A stretch of 64,000 nt of DNA from CAVVMA01 sp963788205 (GCA_963788205.1 CAWBGG010000007.1:248001-312000); one strand, 5' to 3'. Positions 1 through 9,694 are shown, numbered from the stretch's first letter. Notes: a model not told the origin generated them from the sequence alone. Numbers and translations are program-made.

Positions 1-280
1 CGTTCGTGCAAAGCACGATATTGGTGTCGCCCGTGAAGCATGAATCGGTCACGATGACCGAGCCCTGCTCGAGCGTCGCGCGGCCCGCGCAGACCGTGGG
101 CTCGATATGGATGCTCGACGAGCCGAAGACGCTGTTCGAGTTGATGGCGTGAGAGTCGCTGCCAGCGCCTTTGCCGCCGTCCTTGGCCGAGATCCCGGCC
201 GGATACGAATGGCCGCATCCGCCGCATCCACTCGCCGCCAACATCAAGACAAGTGCGAAAATGCTGATGGTCTTGCGCAT
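1..280 (-). CDS. Lipoprotein, partial (runs off left edge)
   Basis: The reading frame starts at ATG 280 on the minus strand, after a GGGAGAGG ribosome binding site, and is open to the window edge, so only the first 93 residues are seen. The N-terminus is a signal peptide with a lipobox (LAASGC), predicting an acylated cysteine at about residue 19. The mature part is rich in Gly, Ser and Thr with alternating hydrophobics, which could be a beta-solenoid. It lies 19 bases after another lipoprotein gene and probably ends the kinase/regulator/PspA operon. The family is not recognised. Confidence 0.65.
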   Translation of the reverse strand, partial: MRKTISIFALVLMLAASGCGGCGHSYPAGISAKDGGKGAGSDSHAINSNSVFGSSSIHIEPTVCAGRATLEQGSVIVTDSCFTGDTNIVLCTN

Positions 281-298
281 GGGCCTCTCCCGGTATTG

Positions 299-748
299 TT
301 ATTCGGTAACCGGCGTCTGCGAGTACTGGCTCGCCGATGCGCCGCCATTTCCGGCGGCTGGCTGATCGCCCAGGAGGCCGGAGCTTTCTGCGGTGAGTGG
401 ACCACCGACAGTCAATGTTCCATCCACGATTAGCGGTCCGTTCACCCCAAGTGGACCGCCGATCCAGACCGGCCCGGTCACCATCTGTCCTGCAGGTCCC
501 GGCGTCTCGCCGCCTGCGATCGTATAAACCGGTCCGCCGACCACCAGCTTGCGTGCCCGCACCGGACCATGAATCACCGCGGGTCCGCCCACGGTCAGCG
601 AACCCGCCACGGTATAGGGACCGTCAATCGAAACCGGACCGCCGATCGCATTGCCGTTGATCAATGCGCACGAAGCCACGGCGCATGAAGCCGCGCAACT
701 CGCAACCAGCGCCAGTATCGCCAGTGGGCCTGATCGCCGGATGCGCAT
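299..748 (-). CDS. Repeat-rich lipoprotein, bactofilin-like hexapeptide period
   Basis: This protein has 149 residues from ATG 748. An upstream in-frame GTG at 766 is possible, but GAGAG sits correctly before the ATG. A hydrophobic N-terminus with several Ala-Ser-Cys motifs suggests lipid attachment. From about residue 30 to 130 the chain is built of roughly six-residue units such as GGPVSI, DGPYTV, AGSLTV, GGPAVI and HGPVRA. That period resembles the parallel beta-helix of bactofilins and hexapeptide proteins, although Gly-Gly-Pro turns are unusual. It lies 22 bases after pspA and probably belongs to the same envelope-stress operon. A structural or scaffolding role at the membrane is inference. 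Confidence 0.6.
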   Translation of the reverse strand: MRIRRSGPLAILALVASCAASCAVASCALINGNAIGGPVSIDGPYTVAGSLTVGGPAVIHGPVRARKLVVGGPVYTIAGGETPGPAGQMVTGPVWIGGPLGVNGPLIVDGTLTVGGPLTAESSGLLGDQPAAGNGGASASQYSQTPVTE

Positions 749-770
749 CGTGCGGCTCTCATACACCGAT

Positions 771-1502
771 TCAGTTCGGCTGCGCGCTGCCGTTGACGTT
801 GGCCGCGGGGCTGAAGACGCTCATCGGCACCAGGCTGCGGCGGCGGCGCTTGAGCTCGTCGAGCTCGGCCTGGGCCTTGGACTCCTGGACGCGTTGGCGG
901 ATCTCCCCGAGCTTCTCACCGGCCTCGGACTCATGCAGCTCGCGATTCACGCCGGCCTGCGCGAGCGTGCGCTGGATCGATTCGCGCACCTCTTCGAGCG
1001 CGCGCAAGTCTTCCTCGTACGAGACTTCCTCAAGCGCATGCTGAATCCGCACGCGCGCCTGCGCATTCTTGAGCCGCGCCAGCATCCGGATTTTCTCGAC
1101 CTTGAGCTTTTCGATCTCGCCCTTGAAGGCGATCAGGTTTTTCTTGGCCTCGTCCGCCTCCGCAGTGAGATCGGAAAGCTCTTCCTTGAGCCGCGCGCAA
1201 TCCGACTCCAGCGTGTGCTTGCGCTGAATCAGGATCATCGCGCACTCGTCCTCGTTCATATCGGCGGCCTGCTCGGCCTGCTCGCAGACCTCGGCCATCT
1301 CGACCGCTTTCTGCTTGAGCTCGCGGGCCAGTTTGTTGCGCATGTAGATCACGCCGGCGGCCGCGGTCTTGAGCTGGTTGTAGCGACGCAGGCGCTCGGA
1401 GATGGCGGCCTCGTAGACCGCCTCGGGATCGCGCGCCTCGCGCGCCTTGAGCCAGCGGCTGAGCTTGCCCCCGATCAGACTGAAAATTCTTGACAAGAAC
1501 AT
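771..1502 (-). CDS. pspA: PspA/IM30 family phage-shock protein
   Basis: This protein of 243 residues is almost entirely charged, Glu/Lys/Arg-rich alpha helix. The N-terminal amphipathic segment (MFLSRIFSLIGGK) is followed by a long coiled coil, as in the PspA/IM30/Vipp1 family of ESCRT-III-like membrane-repair proteins. The family normally binds stressed inner membrane. Start ATG 1502 was chosen over longer options because GGGAGG lies just upstream and the family begins at this helix. The gene is 40 bases downstream of the NtrC-type regulator. The usual E. coli partner PspF is replaced here by a two-component pair. A conserved VPM-containing tail ends the protein. Confidence 0.85.
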   Translation of the reverse strand: MFLSRIFSLIGGKLSRWLKAREARDPEAVYEAAISERLRRYNQLKTAAAGVIYMRNKLARELKQKAVEMAEVCEQAEQAADMNEDECAMILIQRKHTLESDCARLKEELSDLTAEADEAKKNLIAFKGEIEKLKVEKIRMLARLKNAQARVRIQHALEEVSYEEDLRALEEVRESIQRTLAQAGVNRELHESEAGEKLGEIRQRVQESKAQAELDELKRRRRSLVPMSVFSPAANVNGSAQPN

Positions 1503-1542
1503 TTTAGTAGCCTCCCAATTCACGGCTGGCTTTCGCGCCGCA

Positions 1543-3023
<1,481 letters not shown>

Positions 3024-3027
<4 letters not shown>

Positions 3028-4595
3028 CGCCGTTGCCCGCCTGCCTGAATGGCATCGCCCTGTGTGTTGCTCTGAGCGCCGTCGCGTTGCGCGCCGTCAA
3101 CATAAGTACCGGCGCCATTGGTGGAGGCCGCCGCCGGAGAAATAGGCGTGGTCGCCGGAGAGATAGGCGTGGTCGCCGCGCCGTTGTCGCGCGCCGGCGC
3201 AGGCGCCGTCGCGGCCACGAAGTCTCCGTCAGCGGGCATTCCAGCGGGCCGCATCCGCGCGCCGTCGGCGATCGGAATCGAAAAGGTGAACTCGGTGCCG
3301 GCGCCCACGCGGCTGTCTACTTTGATCGTCCCGCTGTGGGCCTCGATTATCTTCTTGGCCACCGCCATTCCCAGGCCGGTGCCGGTTTGCTTCGAGGTGT
3401 AGAAGGGGTTGAAGATCTTGCCGATTTTGTCCGGCGCGATGCCGCATCCGTTGTCGCGGATTCGCACCGCCGCCATCGAATCGCCGGCCTGAATCGCGAT
3501 CTCGATTCGGCGCTCGCCAGTGACGCCTTCCATCGCGTCGATCGCGTTGTCGATTACGTTGGAAAAGACCTGGCGCAGCTTGTCGGGATCGGCGCGCACG
3601 GTCGGCCCGCCCAGATAGCTGCGCGAGACCACCACCGACTTGCTCTCGAGCTTGGCGCGCATCTGGGTGAGCGCCGCATCGAGCACCGAAGCCAGGTTGA
3701 CGTTGCCGAAGTTGTAATCTTCTTCCTTGGCGTACTTCAGCAGATGCGAAACGCTCTTCTCGACCCGCGCCAGCTCGTCGAGCGCGACCTTGGCGTACTC
3801 CACGTTCTCACCCGAAGTCGGATCCTCGCCCATCTGCTGCACCAGGCTCTTGGCGGCTGCGATCGGGTTGCGAATCTCGTGCGCGAACGTCGCGGTGAGC
3901 TCGTCGAGCGAGGCCTGCTTCTCGGTGCGTAGAACTTCCTTTTCCTGCTGGACCTCGCGCTTAACTTCGCGCTGGATAGCGGGCTGGAACACGCGCTCCT
4001 GAATCCATCGCCAGCCAAAGACCGCCGAAAAATGGCTCATCAGTCCGAAGCCCCATCCCAGCGCCGGCCACAGGAACCACGGATAGCCCGTGGTCATCAG
4101 GTTGATCAGGAACAGGAAGCCGATCACGGTCCCGTACCACATCAGATGGACCCAGAAGCCGGCTTCGGCCGCGGCCCGCCGCCGCGCGCGCTCGTAGGCC
4201 AGCCGCTCTTCTTCGGCCTTGCGGGCCTGCTCGGGGTTGACCGGTGATCCGCTCGCGGCTGCGGCTGCGTTGCGCACCACTGAAGCTCCGAATTGCCACC
4301 AGCCGGTGTGGGCCTGGGTTTCGATCGTCTCCTTCAACCGGTGCTCGAAGCGTTTGGCCTTGCGCTCAAAGCGCTCGGCCTTGCGCTCGAACTTGCGCGC
4401 GAAACGCTCGGCCTCGCGTGCGCCACGCTCGAACCAGTAATCCTTGTCGCCGCTGGACTTCGAGGCGCATCCCGGCGCGGTGGCGTCGCTGCCTCTTAAC
4501 CGGCTGCCTCGTCTGTCGAACCAATATCGCATCAGATATCGCTTTCTCTGGACGAGGACGAAAATCACTAACAATATGAAAAGGAAGCCCAACAT
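3024..4595 (-). CDS. Membrane-associated sensor histidine kinase with 2TM domain
   Basis: This kinase has 523 residues. An N-terminal membrane helix spans residues 2-17. A charged coiled-coil-like stretch (55-95) is followed by two close membrane helices at about 150-192, resembling the 2TM (PF13239-type) module. The dimerisation/phosphotransfer helix carries the H-box FAHEIRNP with His239. The ATPase domain has an N-box around N345-N349, DNGCGI at 380-385 and GTGLGM at 404-409. The tail is Ala/Thr/Pro-rich and disordered. There is no large periplasmic domain, so the signal is probably sensed in or at the membrane, which fits a PspA-controlling role. The gene is coupled to the regulator by a four-base overlap. 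Confidence 0.88.
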
Positions 4596-4927
4596 GGTCC
4601 GCTCAACTCCAGTAGCGGCCGCCCGCGACCGCTTACGTGACTATCGCAATGCATCCGGCGCTCGTCTATCCCGTCCATCGTATCGCAATCAGAGCAAACT
4701 CGATGCCGCCGGTTGTGCCACGCAGAAACCCGCCATTCATGGGCATTTTCCCCAATCGACACGATCGCGCGAGCCTCAGGTGCAATCCGCGCACTGCATG
4801 GGGAAGATTGCATGGCCTCATAAGCTTGATTTCCCGAGCGTTGTGCATAAGCTTATGAACGATGCGTCGGCGCGCAGCCGCTCTCCGCGGTCATCGAGCC
4901 GGGCGTGGTGTTGAGACGAGGTGAGAG
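4596..4927. promoter_or_regulatory. Divergent intergenic region with HindIII-type palindrome repeat
   Basis: These 332 bases separate the leftward kinase operon from rightward pyrF and must hold both promoters. No gene is seen. The clearest structure is CATAAGCTT at 4819-4827, repeated as the perfect palindrome CATAAGCTTATG at 4846-4857, 27 bases apart. This spacing suits two protein-binding sites near the pyrF promoter. A TGGCAC element occurs on the minus strand (4715-4720) but lacks a matching -12 element. Confidence 0.35.
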
Positions 4928-5731
4928 TTGAGTCAGTACTGGCCATTCGCAGGACTCGTTCGCCATCGTACGCTTCAGGAACGGCTGATCGTTTCGCTTG
5001 ATCGCGCCACGCGCCGCGACGCGCTCAAGATGGTCGAGCATCTGGGGCGCAGCGTCGGGATGTTCAAAGTCGGTCGGCGCCTGTATCTCGCCAGCGGCCC
5101 CGATCTGGTGCGCGATATTCGTCGGCGCGGCGCCGAAGTTTTTCTCGATCTCAAGTTTCATGATACGACGCGCGCGGTATGCAAGGCCGGCGTCGAGGCC
5201 ACCCGGCTCGGCGTGCGGATGTTCGACCTTTATTCCTCCGGCAGCTTCGAGGTGATGGAGCGGGCGCGGACCGAGGTCGCGCGCGTATGCCGCAACGAAG
5301 GATTGCGCCGCCCGATCCTGCTGGCGGTTGCGATGCTCACCGGCCTGCGCCCGGGCGAGCCCAATATTCCCGACGGCGACGATAGCGCCGTGCGGCTGGC
5401 GAGGCTCGCCGCCGAAGCCGCGCTCGACGGCGTCCTGGTTCTGCCGCAGGCGGCGGCGCGCGTGCGCGCGCTATGCGGCCGGCGCTTCGTAATCGTCGCG
5501 CCGGGCCTGCGGCTCGAAAAGGACGGCGGCCCGGATATCGATGCAGACGTCCCGGCGATGAGCCTGCGGGAGAGTGTGCGCGCGGGTGTCGATTACCTAG
5601 TGGTGGGCAGCCCGGTCTGGAACGCGGCTGAGCCGCTGCACGCGGTGCGCGAGATCATAGAAGAGATGGAGCGCGGGATGCGCGCCACCCCCCGCGGCGC
5701 CCTGGAGCTCCTCGCGCCCCGCCCGGCTTGA
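4928..5731 (+). CDS. pyrF: Orotidine 5'-phosphate decarboxylase
   Basis: This enzyme converts OMP to UMP, the last step of de novo pyrimidine synthesis, in the cytoplasm. The protein has 267 residues, slightly longer than the usual ~230. The catalytic Asp-Lys-Asp signature LDLKFHD lies at 73-79 (D74, K76, D79). The phosphate-binding end of the TIM barrel is seen as APGLR and DYLVVGSPVWNA. The start is TTG at 4928, preceded by GAGGTGAGA; no ATG in frame fits better. The gene stands alone and is divergent from the kinase operon. It is followed by a possible terminator and then the accessory island. Confidence 0.9.
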   Translation: MSQYWPFAGLVRHRTLQERLIVSLDRATRRDALKMVEHLGRSVGMFKVGRRLYLASGPDLVRDIRRRGAEVFLDLKFHDTTRAVCKAGVEATRLGVRMFDLYSSGSFEVMERARTEVARVCRNEGLRRPILLAVAMLTGLRPGEPNIPDGDDSAVRLARLAAEAALDGVLVLPQAAARVRALCGRRFVIVAPGLRLEKDGGPDIDADVPAMSLRESVRAGVDYLVVGSPVWNAAEPLHAVREIIEEMERGMRATPRGALELLAPRPA

Positions 5732-5734
5732 ACG

Positions 5735-5780
5735 CGCCCGTCGCCAGCAGTCATTTCGCTAGTGGGCGGTTTTCATTTTG
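5735..5780 (+). terminator. Possible intrinsic terminator of pyrF
   Basis: CGCCC at 5735-5739 can pair with GGGCG at 5764-5768, with a short inner AGC/GCT stem, followed by TTTTCATTTT. The stem is interrupted and the T-run contains other bases, so this is a weak call based on position just after pyrF. Confidence 0.35.
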
Positions 5781-5919
5781 CGTCCGCTAGCGCCGCGATT
5801 TCCTCAAAGGTCCAAAACTCTAGTTTCCGACTCTGGAGGCCACATACTCTATTCGCGCTGAAAAACGGCTCACGATGCCAGACGGCCAAATGGCGCTCAA
5901 GTATTTCGGCTCCAAGGCG

Positions 5920-5963
5920 TTGAAAGTGATCTACTTATGTAGTAATTAGACGGTAATTAGATC
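5920..5963 (+). promoter_or_regulatory. Promoter with two 11-bp-spaced operator repeats
   Basis: TTGAAA at 5920-5925 and TAATTA at 5943-5948 are separated by 17 bases, a good sigma-70-type arrangement. The 9-mer GTAATTAGA occurs at 5942-5950 and again at 5953-5961, exactly 11 bases apart, so both copies face the same side of the helix. An inverted CTAC-TTAT-GTAG lies just before. The start codon follows at 5964 with no Shine-Dalgarno sequence, so the mRNA may be nearly leaderless. Binding by the first gene's product would block the promoter, giving autorepression (inference). Confidence 0.5.
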
Positions 5964-6212
5964 ATGCCCAAGCCGCGGAATCTGGTTCAAAGCGAACGGC
6001 TCCTCATCACCACAACGCCGCAAGTTCGCGTTTATCTCGAAGCGCTTGTGGCCACCGGCCTTTATGGAAAGAACGCGCCCGAAACAGCGGCACAACTTCT
6101 TGCCGGTGCGATAGAAGAGCGCATCCGAGAAGGAACAATTAAGCGCCTCGTCTCAAACGGGAAGCGCCCTACTTTTGAAGAGGGGCCGACACATGATCCT
6201 AGTAGACCGTGA
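5964..6212 (+). CDS. Small protein, possible ribbon-helix-helix type regulator
   Basis: This protein of 82 residues has a basic N-terminus, then a short beta-like segment (ERLLITTTP), and two helices (QVRVYLEALVATGLYG and PETAAQLLAGAIEERI). This order resembles CopG/Arc-like ribbon-helix-helix proteins and a widespread family of ~80-residue proteins that share the 'VATGLYGK' pattern. Function is not established. It is the first gene of the island, starts right after tandem operator-like repeats, and overlaps the next gene by 20 bases. That suggests a co-transcribed autoregulator. GC content is lower than in the surrounding chromosome. Confidence 0.6.
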   Translation: MPKPRNLVQSERLLITTTPQVRVYLEALVATGLYGKNAPETAAQLLAGAIEERIREGTIKRLVSNGKRPTFEEGPTHDPSRP

Positions 6213-7107
6213 GATCAGACAGGCTATCTCAACCCGCGAGTTGGTAATCAGCGAGTTTGCGGATGAATGCGTCCAACCCGCAAGCTACGACCTCCGAATC
6301 GGCAAAAATGTTTTTATTCCGACGAGCGATCCCAACAGTCCGCTCGACCTATCTGCCAACGGCCACATTTACAAACTGCCACCATATGGAACCGCCGTAC
6401 TTACAACGCATGAAAATCTAGAACTGCCGGACAAAATGGTCGGGCGGATCGGCTTGAAATCCGGCTTTGCACGCCGGGGGCTCGTTGCCTCTACAGGACC
6501 GCAGATCGATCCTGGGTTTAAGGGCAAACTGTTCGTTTCCATTTTCAATCTCACAGCCGCTTCTCACGTTCTTACTTTCTTAGAAACTTTCTTGACGATC
6601 GAATTTCATACCCTCGAAGAGAAACCCGACAGAGCCTATGAGGGTTCGTATCAAGGACAATACAACATAACGCCGGAGGTTGCGGATGCTTTGGCTCGAC
6701 TAGAAGGCCTCAGCCTGAGCCAAATGCAAAGCCAGTTCACGGAATTGGCACAACATGTCAGAGAATGGAGTGCCTTTGCTCCAAGGGTAGATAGCCTACT
6801 CCAGCAAATGAAGGCACAAAACAGAGCGCTCTCAAGCTTAACTAGGCATCTGGGGAATGGTCACAGTAAACCAGCGCGTGAGACTATCGTTGCCCGGCGT
6901 ATCACTCTCGGACAAGCCGTCAGCGAGGTTCAAGCCCTATTCCAGAAGCGAAAGCGCCTGTACTACAGCGACATCGCTGAGAAGCTGAAACTGGATTTCA
7001 GCACCGTGATCAAGGCTTGCGAAGTGTTGAAAAAAAAGGGCTTGATACAGGGAGAATCAAATGGTGCAGCAAACCGGGCGAAAAGCGCTAAGAGACCTCG
7101 CCCGTAA
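6193..7107 (+). CDS. dCTP deaminase/dUTPase-fold protein fused to coiled coil and winged helix
   Basis: This protein has 304 residues from ATG 6193, chosen because GAGGGG precedes it; an ATG at 6175 is also in frame. Residues ~1-150 form a Dcd/Dut-type jelly roll, with GRIGLKSGFARRGL and IDPGFKGKLFVSIFN matching the trimer active-site motifs. At the position where Dcd carries its catalytic Glu (LEF in E. coli) this protein has Ser, so deamination is doubtful. Nucleotide binding or dUTPase-like hydrolysis is possible. Residues ~180-225 are coiled coil, and the C-terminus (about 240-290) looks like a winged helix (YYSDIAEKLKLDFSTVIKAC). The domain fusion is unusual and could be a nucleotide-responsive regulator or anti-phage factor (inference). 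Confidence 0.7.
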   Translation: MILVDREIRQAISTRELVISEFADECVQPASYDLRIGKNVFIPTSDPNSPLDLSANGHIYKLPPYGTAVLTTHENLELPDKMVGRIGLKSGFARRGLVASTGPQIDPGFKGKLFVSIFNLTAASHVLTFLETFLTIEFHTLEEKPDRAYEGSYQGQYNITPEVADALARLEGLSLSQMQSQFTELAQHVREWSAFAPRVDSLLQQMKAQNRALSSLTRHLGNGHSKPARETIVARRITLGQAVSEVQALFQKRKRLYYSDIAEKLKLDFSTVIKACEVLKKKGLIQGESNGAANRAKSAKRPRP

Positions 7108-7303
7108 CGTTCATCACGAGACTGGAGATGCTTTGGCCGGTGAAAAAATCATTGCCGAAGCCAGAGATATCAGCACACCAATTAGGGCGCACGGAACCTC
7201 GAAGCACCAGATTCAGGAAATTGTGCTGAGACGAAACGCCTTTTGTGTGATCGATCGAGCGTTTTCCGCAGTTGAAACGGCCTTAACGCTCAAAAAGTCA
7301 TAG
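7061..7303 (+). CDS. Hypothetical small protein
   Basis: This 80-residue frame begins at ATG 7061, after GGGAGA, and overlaps the end of the dUTPase-fold gene by 47 bases. It is rich in His, Arg and Ala with mixed helix potential and no recognisable motif. The overlap and the suitable ribosome binding site suggest translation as part of the same operon, but it could be spurious. No function is proposed. Confidence 0.4.
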   Translation: MVQQTGRKALRDLARNVHHETGDALAGEKIIAEARDISTPIRAHGTSKHQIQEIVLRRNAFCVIDRAFSAVETALTLKKS

Positions 7304-7306
7304 TTC

Positions 7307-7546
7307 TTATCGCTTACGCCAACGCGCGGTGGCGGCTGCTCGTGCGATCTCCTTTCTTTTTTTGGCCGACAACATCGCAGCCCGCGCCTTCCCGCCTTTC
7401 GACGCTCCGAGCGCCGATAGTGCCTGTGCGTGGATGTTCTTGCCCTCTGCGGGCTTCAGAACGTCGCCGACGGCCTGCTCTACGACACTGACCGCGATTT
7501 GGGCGAAGTCGGCCCGCTTACCGTCTCTACTTGCTCGGGAAGGCAT
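7307..7546 (-). CDS. Small basic protein of the KGGKARA / AxARW type
   Basis: This protein has 79 residues from ATG 7546. A longer frame reaches 7606, but the family-like N-terminus is MPSRASRDG. The last 35 residues are highly basic with the pattern KGGKARA..LS..KR.EIA..AA.ARW, seen in many short bacterial proteins of unknown function that are often near mobile or defence genes. The first half looks alpha-helical (DFAQIAVSVVEQAVGD). It is the only leftward gene in the island and converges on the preceding genes. Nucleic-acid binding is suggested by charge only. Confidence 0.6.
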   Translation of the reverse strand: MPSRASRDGKRADFAQIAVSVVEQAVGDVLKPAEGKNIHAQALSALGASKGGKARAAMLSAKKRKEIARAAATARWRKR

Positions 7547-7595
7547 ACAGGGAGTATAACTCATCTCCCAATCTACGCAACTCAGGACAGCCCGA

Positions 7596-8348
7596 ATGGA
7601 GAACAAAACGAAAGAGTGGTTTCAACTAGTCGATTCTGTGATTGCGCCGTCTATCGTGAAAATCGAAACGCCGCAGGGCCACGGCACGGGATTTCTGTGC
7701 GCACGCAATGAGAAGAAGACGTACGTAGCCATTGCCACGGCTCACCACGTTGTGAGACAGGCCGACAAATGGCAACAGCCGATTAGAATTCTTGGTGGGG
7801 CTTCCTCCGATACGATTCTTCTCCAGGAAGCCGACCGAATAATTCTCCCGGACATCAAAAGGGATAGAGACTCAGCCATCATCATCGTCCCAACCGCGAA
7901 AATAGCTCCGCTTCAACTTCCAGAAAAACCGATAGACTTCATCAAAACCAGAAGACACTTGAAAGTTGGGGTCGAAGTGGCGTGGCTCGGCTATCCGAGC
8001 ATTGGACCCGAGACCCTTTGTTTTTTCCGAGGCACTGTCAGTGCTTGGCAGGAAAAGTCCGAGGCGTACCTGATCGACGGTGTCGCAATTAACGGCGTCA
8101 GCGGAGGCCCCGTCTTTTCTCGAACTATCGAGGGCGGCGCTCAGATTATTGGCTCGATTACGGCGTATATGCCTAATAGGCTTACCAGTGAAACGCTGCC
8201 TGGGCTTTGCATTGCTCAAGATGTTTCTCACTTTCAAGAGTTCGTGACCGAAATGAAGAACAGAGAAGAGGCAGAGCGGAAGAAAAGGGAACAAGAAGCC
8301 GAAGCCGACACATCGTCCGGCGCACTGCCTCCCCCAATGCCAGAATAA
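7596..8348 (+). CDS. Intracellular trypsin-like serine protease
   Basis: This protein has 250 residues and a chymotrypsin/HtrA-like fold. A complete candidate triad is visible: His50 in TAHHVV, Asp92 in RDRDSAIIIV, and Ser169 in NGVSGGPVF. There is no signal peptide, PDZ domain or membrane helix, so it should act in the cytoplasm. The C-terminus (about 220-250) is a charged helix followed by a Pro-rich tail. Stand-alone trypsin-like proteins without export signals are frequent as effectors in bacterial defence loci. Its position at the end of a lower-GC island with a nucleotide-binding protein is compatible with that, but substrate and trigger are unknown. Confidence 0.8.
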   Translation: MENKTKEWFQLVDSVIAPSIVKIETPQGHGTGFLCARNEKKTYVAIATAHHVVRQADKWQQPIRILGGASSDTILLQEADRIILPDIKRDRDSAIIIVPTAKIAPLQLPEKPIDFIKTRRHLKVGVEVAWLGYPSIGPETLCFFRGTVSAWQEKSEAYLIDGVAINGVSGGPVFSRTIEGGAQIIGSITAYMPNRLTSETLPGLCIAQDVSHFQEFVTEMKNREEAERKKREQEAEADTSSGALPPPMPE

Positions 8349-8445
8349 TCGCGCATTTTCCCAAAACCGCCCACTACCGTCGTTTCTCTCACCGCCCGGA
8401 ATCCGTTACGATGCGCGCGAGTTTGCGGCTGCGCAGTTCCTTGCG

Positions 8446-9276
8446 ATGGTAACGATTCTAGGCGGACTTCTGCTCCTGTCGGTCGGGGCCGGATTTGTCG
8501 GCTCGATCTCGGGCCTTGGCGGTGGCGTGTTCATCGTGCCGGCGCTGGTGGTGGTGTCGCATCTGCCGATCCAGGTCGCGATCGCGGCCAGCCTGATCTC
8601 GGTGGTCGCGACCAGTGCCGGCGCCAGCGTCGCTTTCGTGCGCGACGGATGGACCAATCTGCGGGTCGCGATGGTGCTGGAGTGCGCGACCGTTACCGGC
8701 GCGATCACCGGCGCCTATCTCGCCGGGGTCGTGCCGCCGCGCGTGCTCGAGGTGCTGTTCGCCGCGATCATGCTCCAGTCGGCCTATTTTTCGCTCAACA
8801 AGCCCGGCGACGATATCGTGCCGCGCAGCGACCCACTCGCGGAGCGCCTGAAACTCTCCGGCGATCTGCCCGGCGACGGCATCCAGCCGGTCATACCGTA
8901 CGGCGTGGTCAATGTTCCCGGCGGGGCGGGCCTGATGCTGGTCGCGGGACTGATGTCGGGCCTGCTCGGCATCGGATCGGGTGCGCTCAAGGTGATGGCG
9001 ATGGACTACGTGATGCATCTGCCGCTCAAGGTCTCCAGCGCGACCAGTAATTTCATGATCGGAGTGACGGCGGGCGCCGGCGCGCTGGTCTTTCTGTTTC
9101 GGGGCGACGTGGCGACGGTGGTCGCGGGTCCGGTCGCGCTTGGAGTCACCGCCGGCGCGCTCGCCGGCAGCCGCGTGCTGCCCTACGCCAACGTCCGCGC
9201 GCTCCGGATCGTGTTCGTTGCGATCATGATTCTGATCGCGATCGAGATGGGCTGGCGCGCGATGTCGGGGCTGTAA
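8446..9276 (+). CDS. TauE/SafE family anion exporter
   Basis: This 276-residue integral membrane protein has about eight hydrophobic segments in two homologous halves. Each half starts with the glycine-rich motif typical of the TSUP/TauE-SafE family: GSISGLGGGVFIVPALV near residue 20 and GLLGIGSGALKV near 175. Family members export sulfite, sulfoacetate or related organic anions, but the substrate cannot be read from sequence. Start ATG 8446 has only a weak ribosome binding site. The next gene, four bases downstream, encodes a DUF1634 membrane protein commonly paired with this family, so the two probably form one transport unit. Confidence 0.85.
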   Translation: MVTILGGLLLLSVGAGFVGSISGLGGGVFIVPALVVVSHLPIQVAIAASLISVVATSAGASVAFVRDGWTNLRVAMVLECATVTGAITGAYLAGVVPPRVLEVLFAAIMLQSAYFSLNKPGDDIVPRSDPLAERLKLSGDLPGDGIQPVIPYGVVNVPGGAGLMLVAGLMSGLLGIGSGALKVMAMDYVMHLPLKVSSATSNFMIGVTAGAGALVFLFRGDVATVVAGPVALGVTAGALAGSRVLPYANVRALRIVFVAIMILIAIEMGWRAMSGL

Positions 9277-9280
9277 CGCG

Positions 9281-9694
9281 ATGGCATCTCCAGAAGTTCA
9301 ACTGGTCCAGGACGAGGAGACCCGCCTGCTCCGCGCCTGGACGCCCGTGATCCTCCGCGTCGTGCTGATCGCCGCGGTGACCACGCTGATTATCGGCCTA
9401 GCCGAAGCGACCTTCGGCTCTCCCGGCCATTTCGTCAGGCGCTTTCACGAGCTCCAGCGCGGAATCCAGCTCCGGCAACCCAAGGACCTCGGAGCGCTGG
9501 TCGGTGACGCGCTTATGGGCAACGGACGCTCGATCATGACGCTGGGCCTGATGCTGCTGACGTTGGTGCCGATCGCGCGCGTGACCTTCACGCTCTTGGT
9601 TTTTCTCCGCGAAAAGGACTACCCATATGTGGCGATGACCGCGTATGTGCTCGCGGCATTGATACTCGGCGCGGCGCTCGGGCGCATCGGTTGA
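9281..9694 (+). CDS. DUF1634 membrane protein, partner of TauE-like exporter
   Basis: This 137-residue protein has three predicted membrane helices at about 22-42, 86-107 and 117-135. The first follows a charged cytoplasmic N-terminus. The layout and the motif near the second helix (LMLLTLVPIARVTFTLLVF) fit DUF1634, whose genes usually sit next to TauE/SafE transporters, as here with a four-base gap. A role as small accessory subunit is inferred from this pairing. Confidence 0.8.
   Translation: MASPEVQLVQDEETRLLRAWTPVILRVVLIAAVTTLIIGLAEATFGSPGHFVRRFHELQRGIQLRQPKDLGALVGDALMGNGRSIMTLGLMLLTLVPIARVTFTLLVFLREKDYPYVAMTAYVLAALILGAALGRIG

Noticed and set aside
651..1493. 280-codon plus-strand frame across pspA
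   Set aside because: It is the antisense shadow of the coiled-coil gene; the repeated Leu/Arg/Glu composition mirrors the pspA codons.
4715..4720. Sigma-54 -24 element TGGCAC on the minus strand upstream of the kinase
   Set aside because: No TTGC-type -12 element occurs at the required distance.
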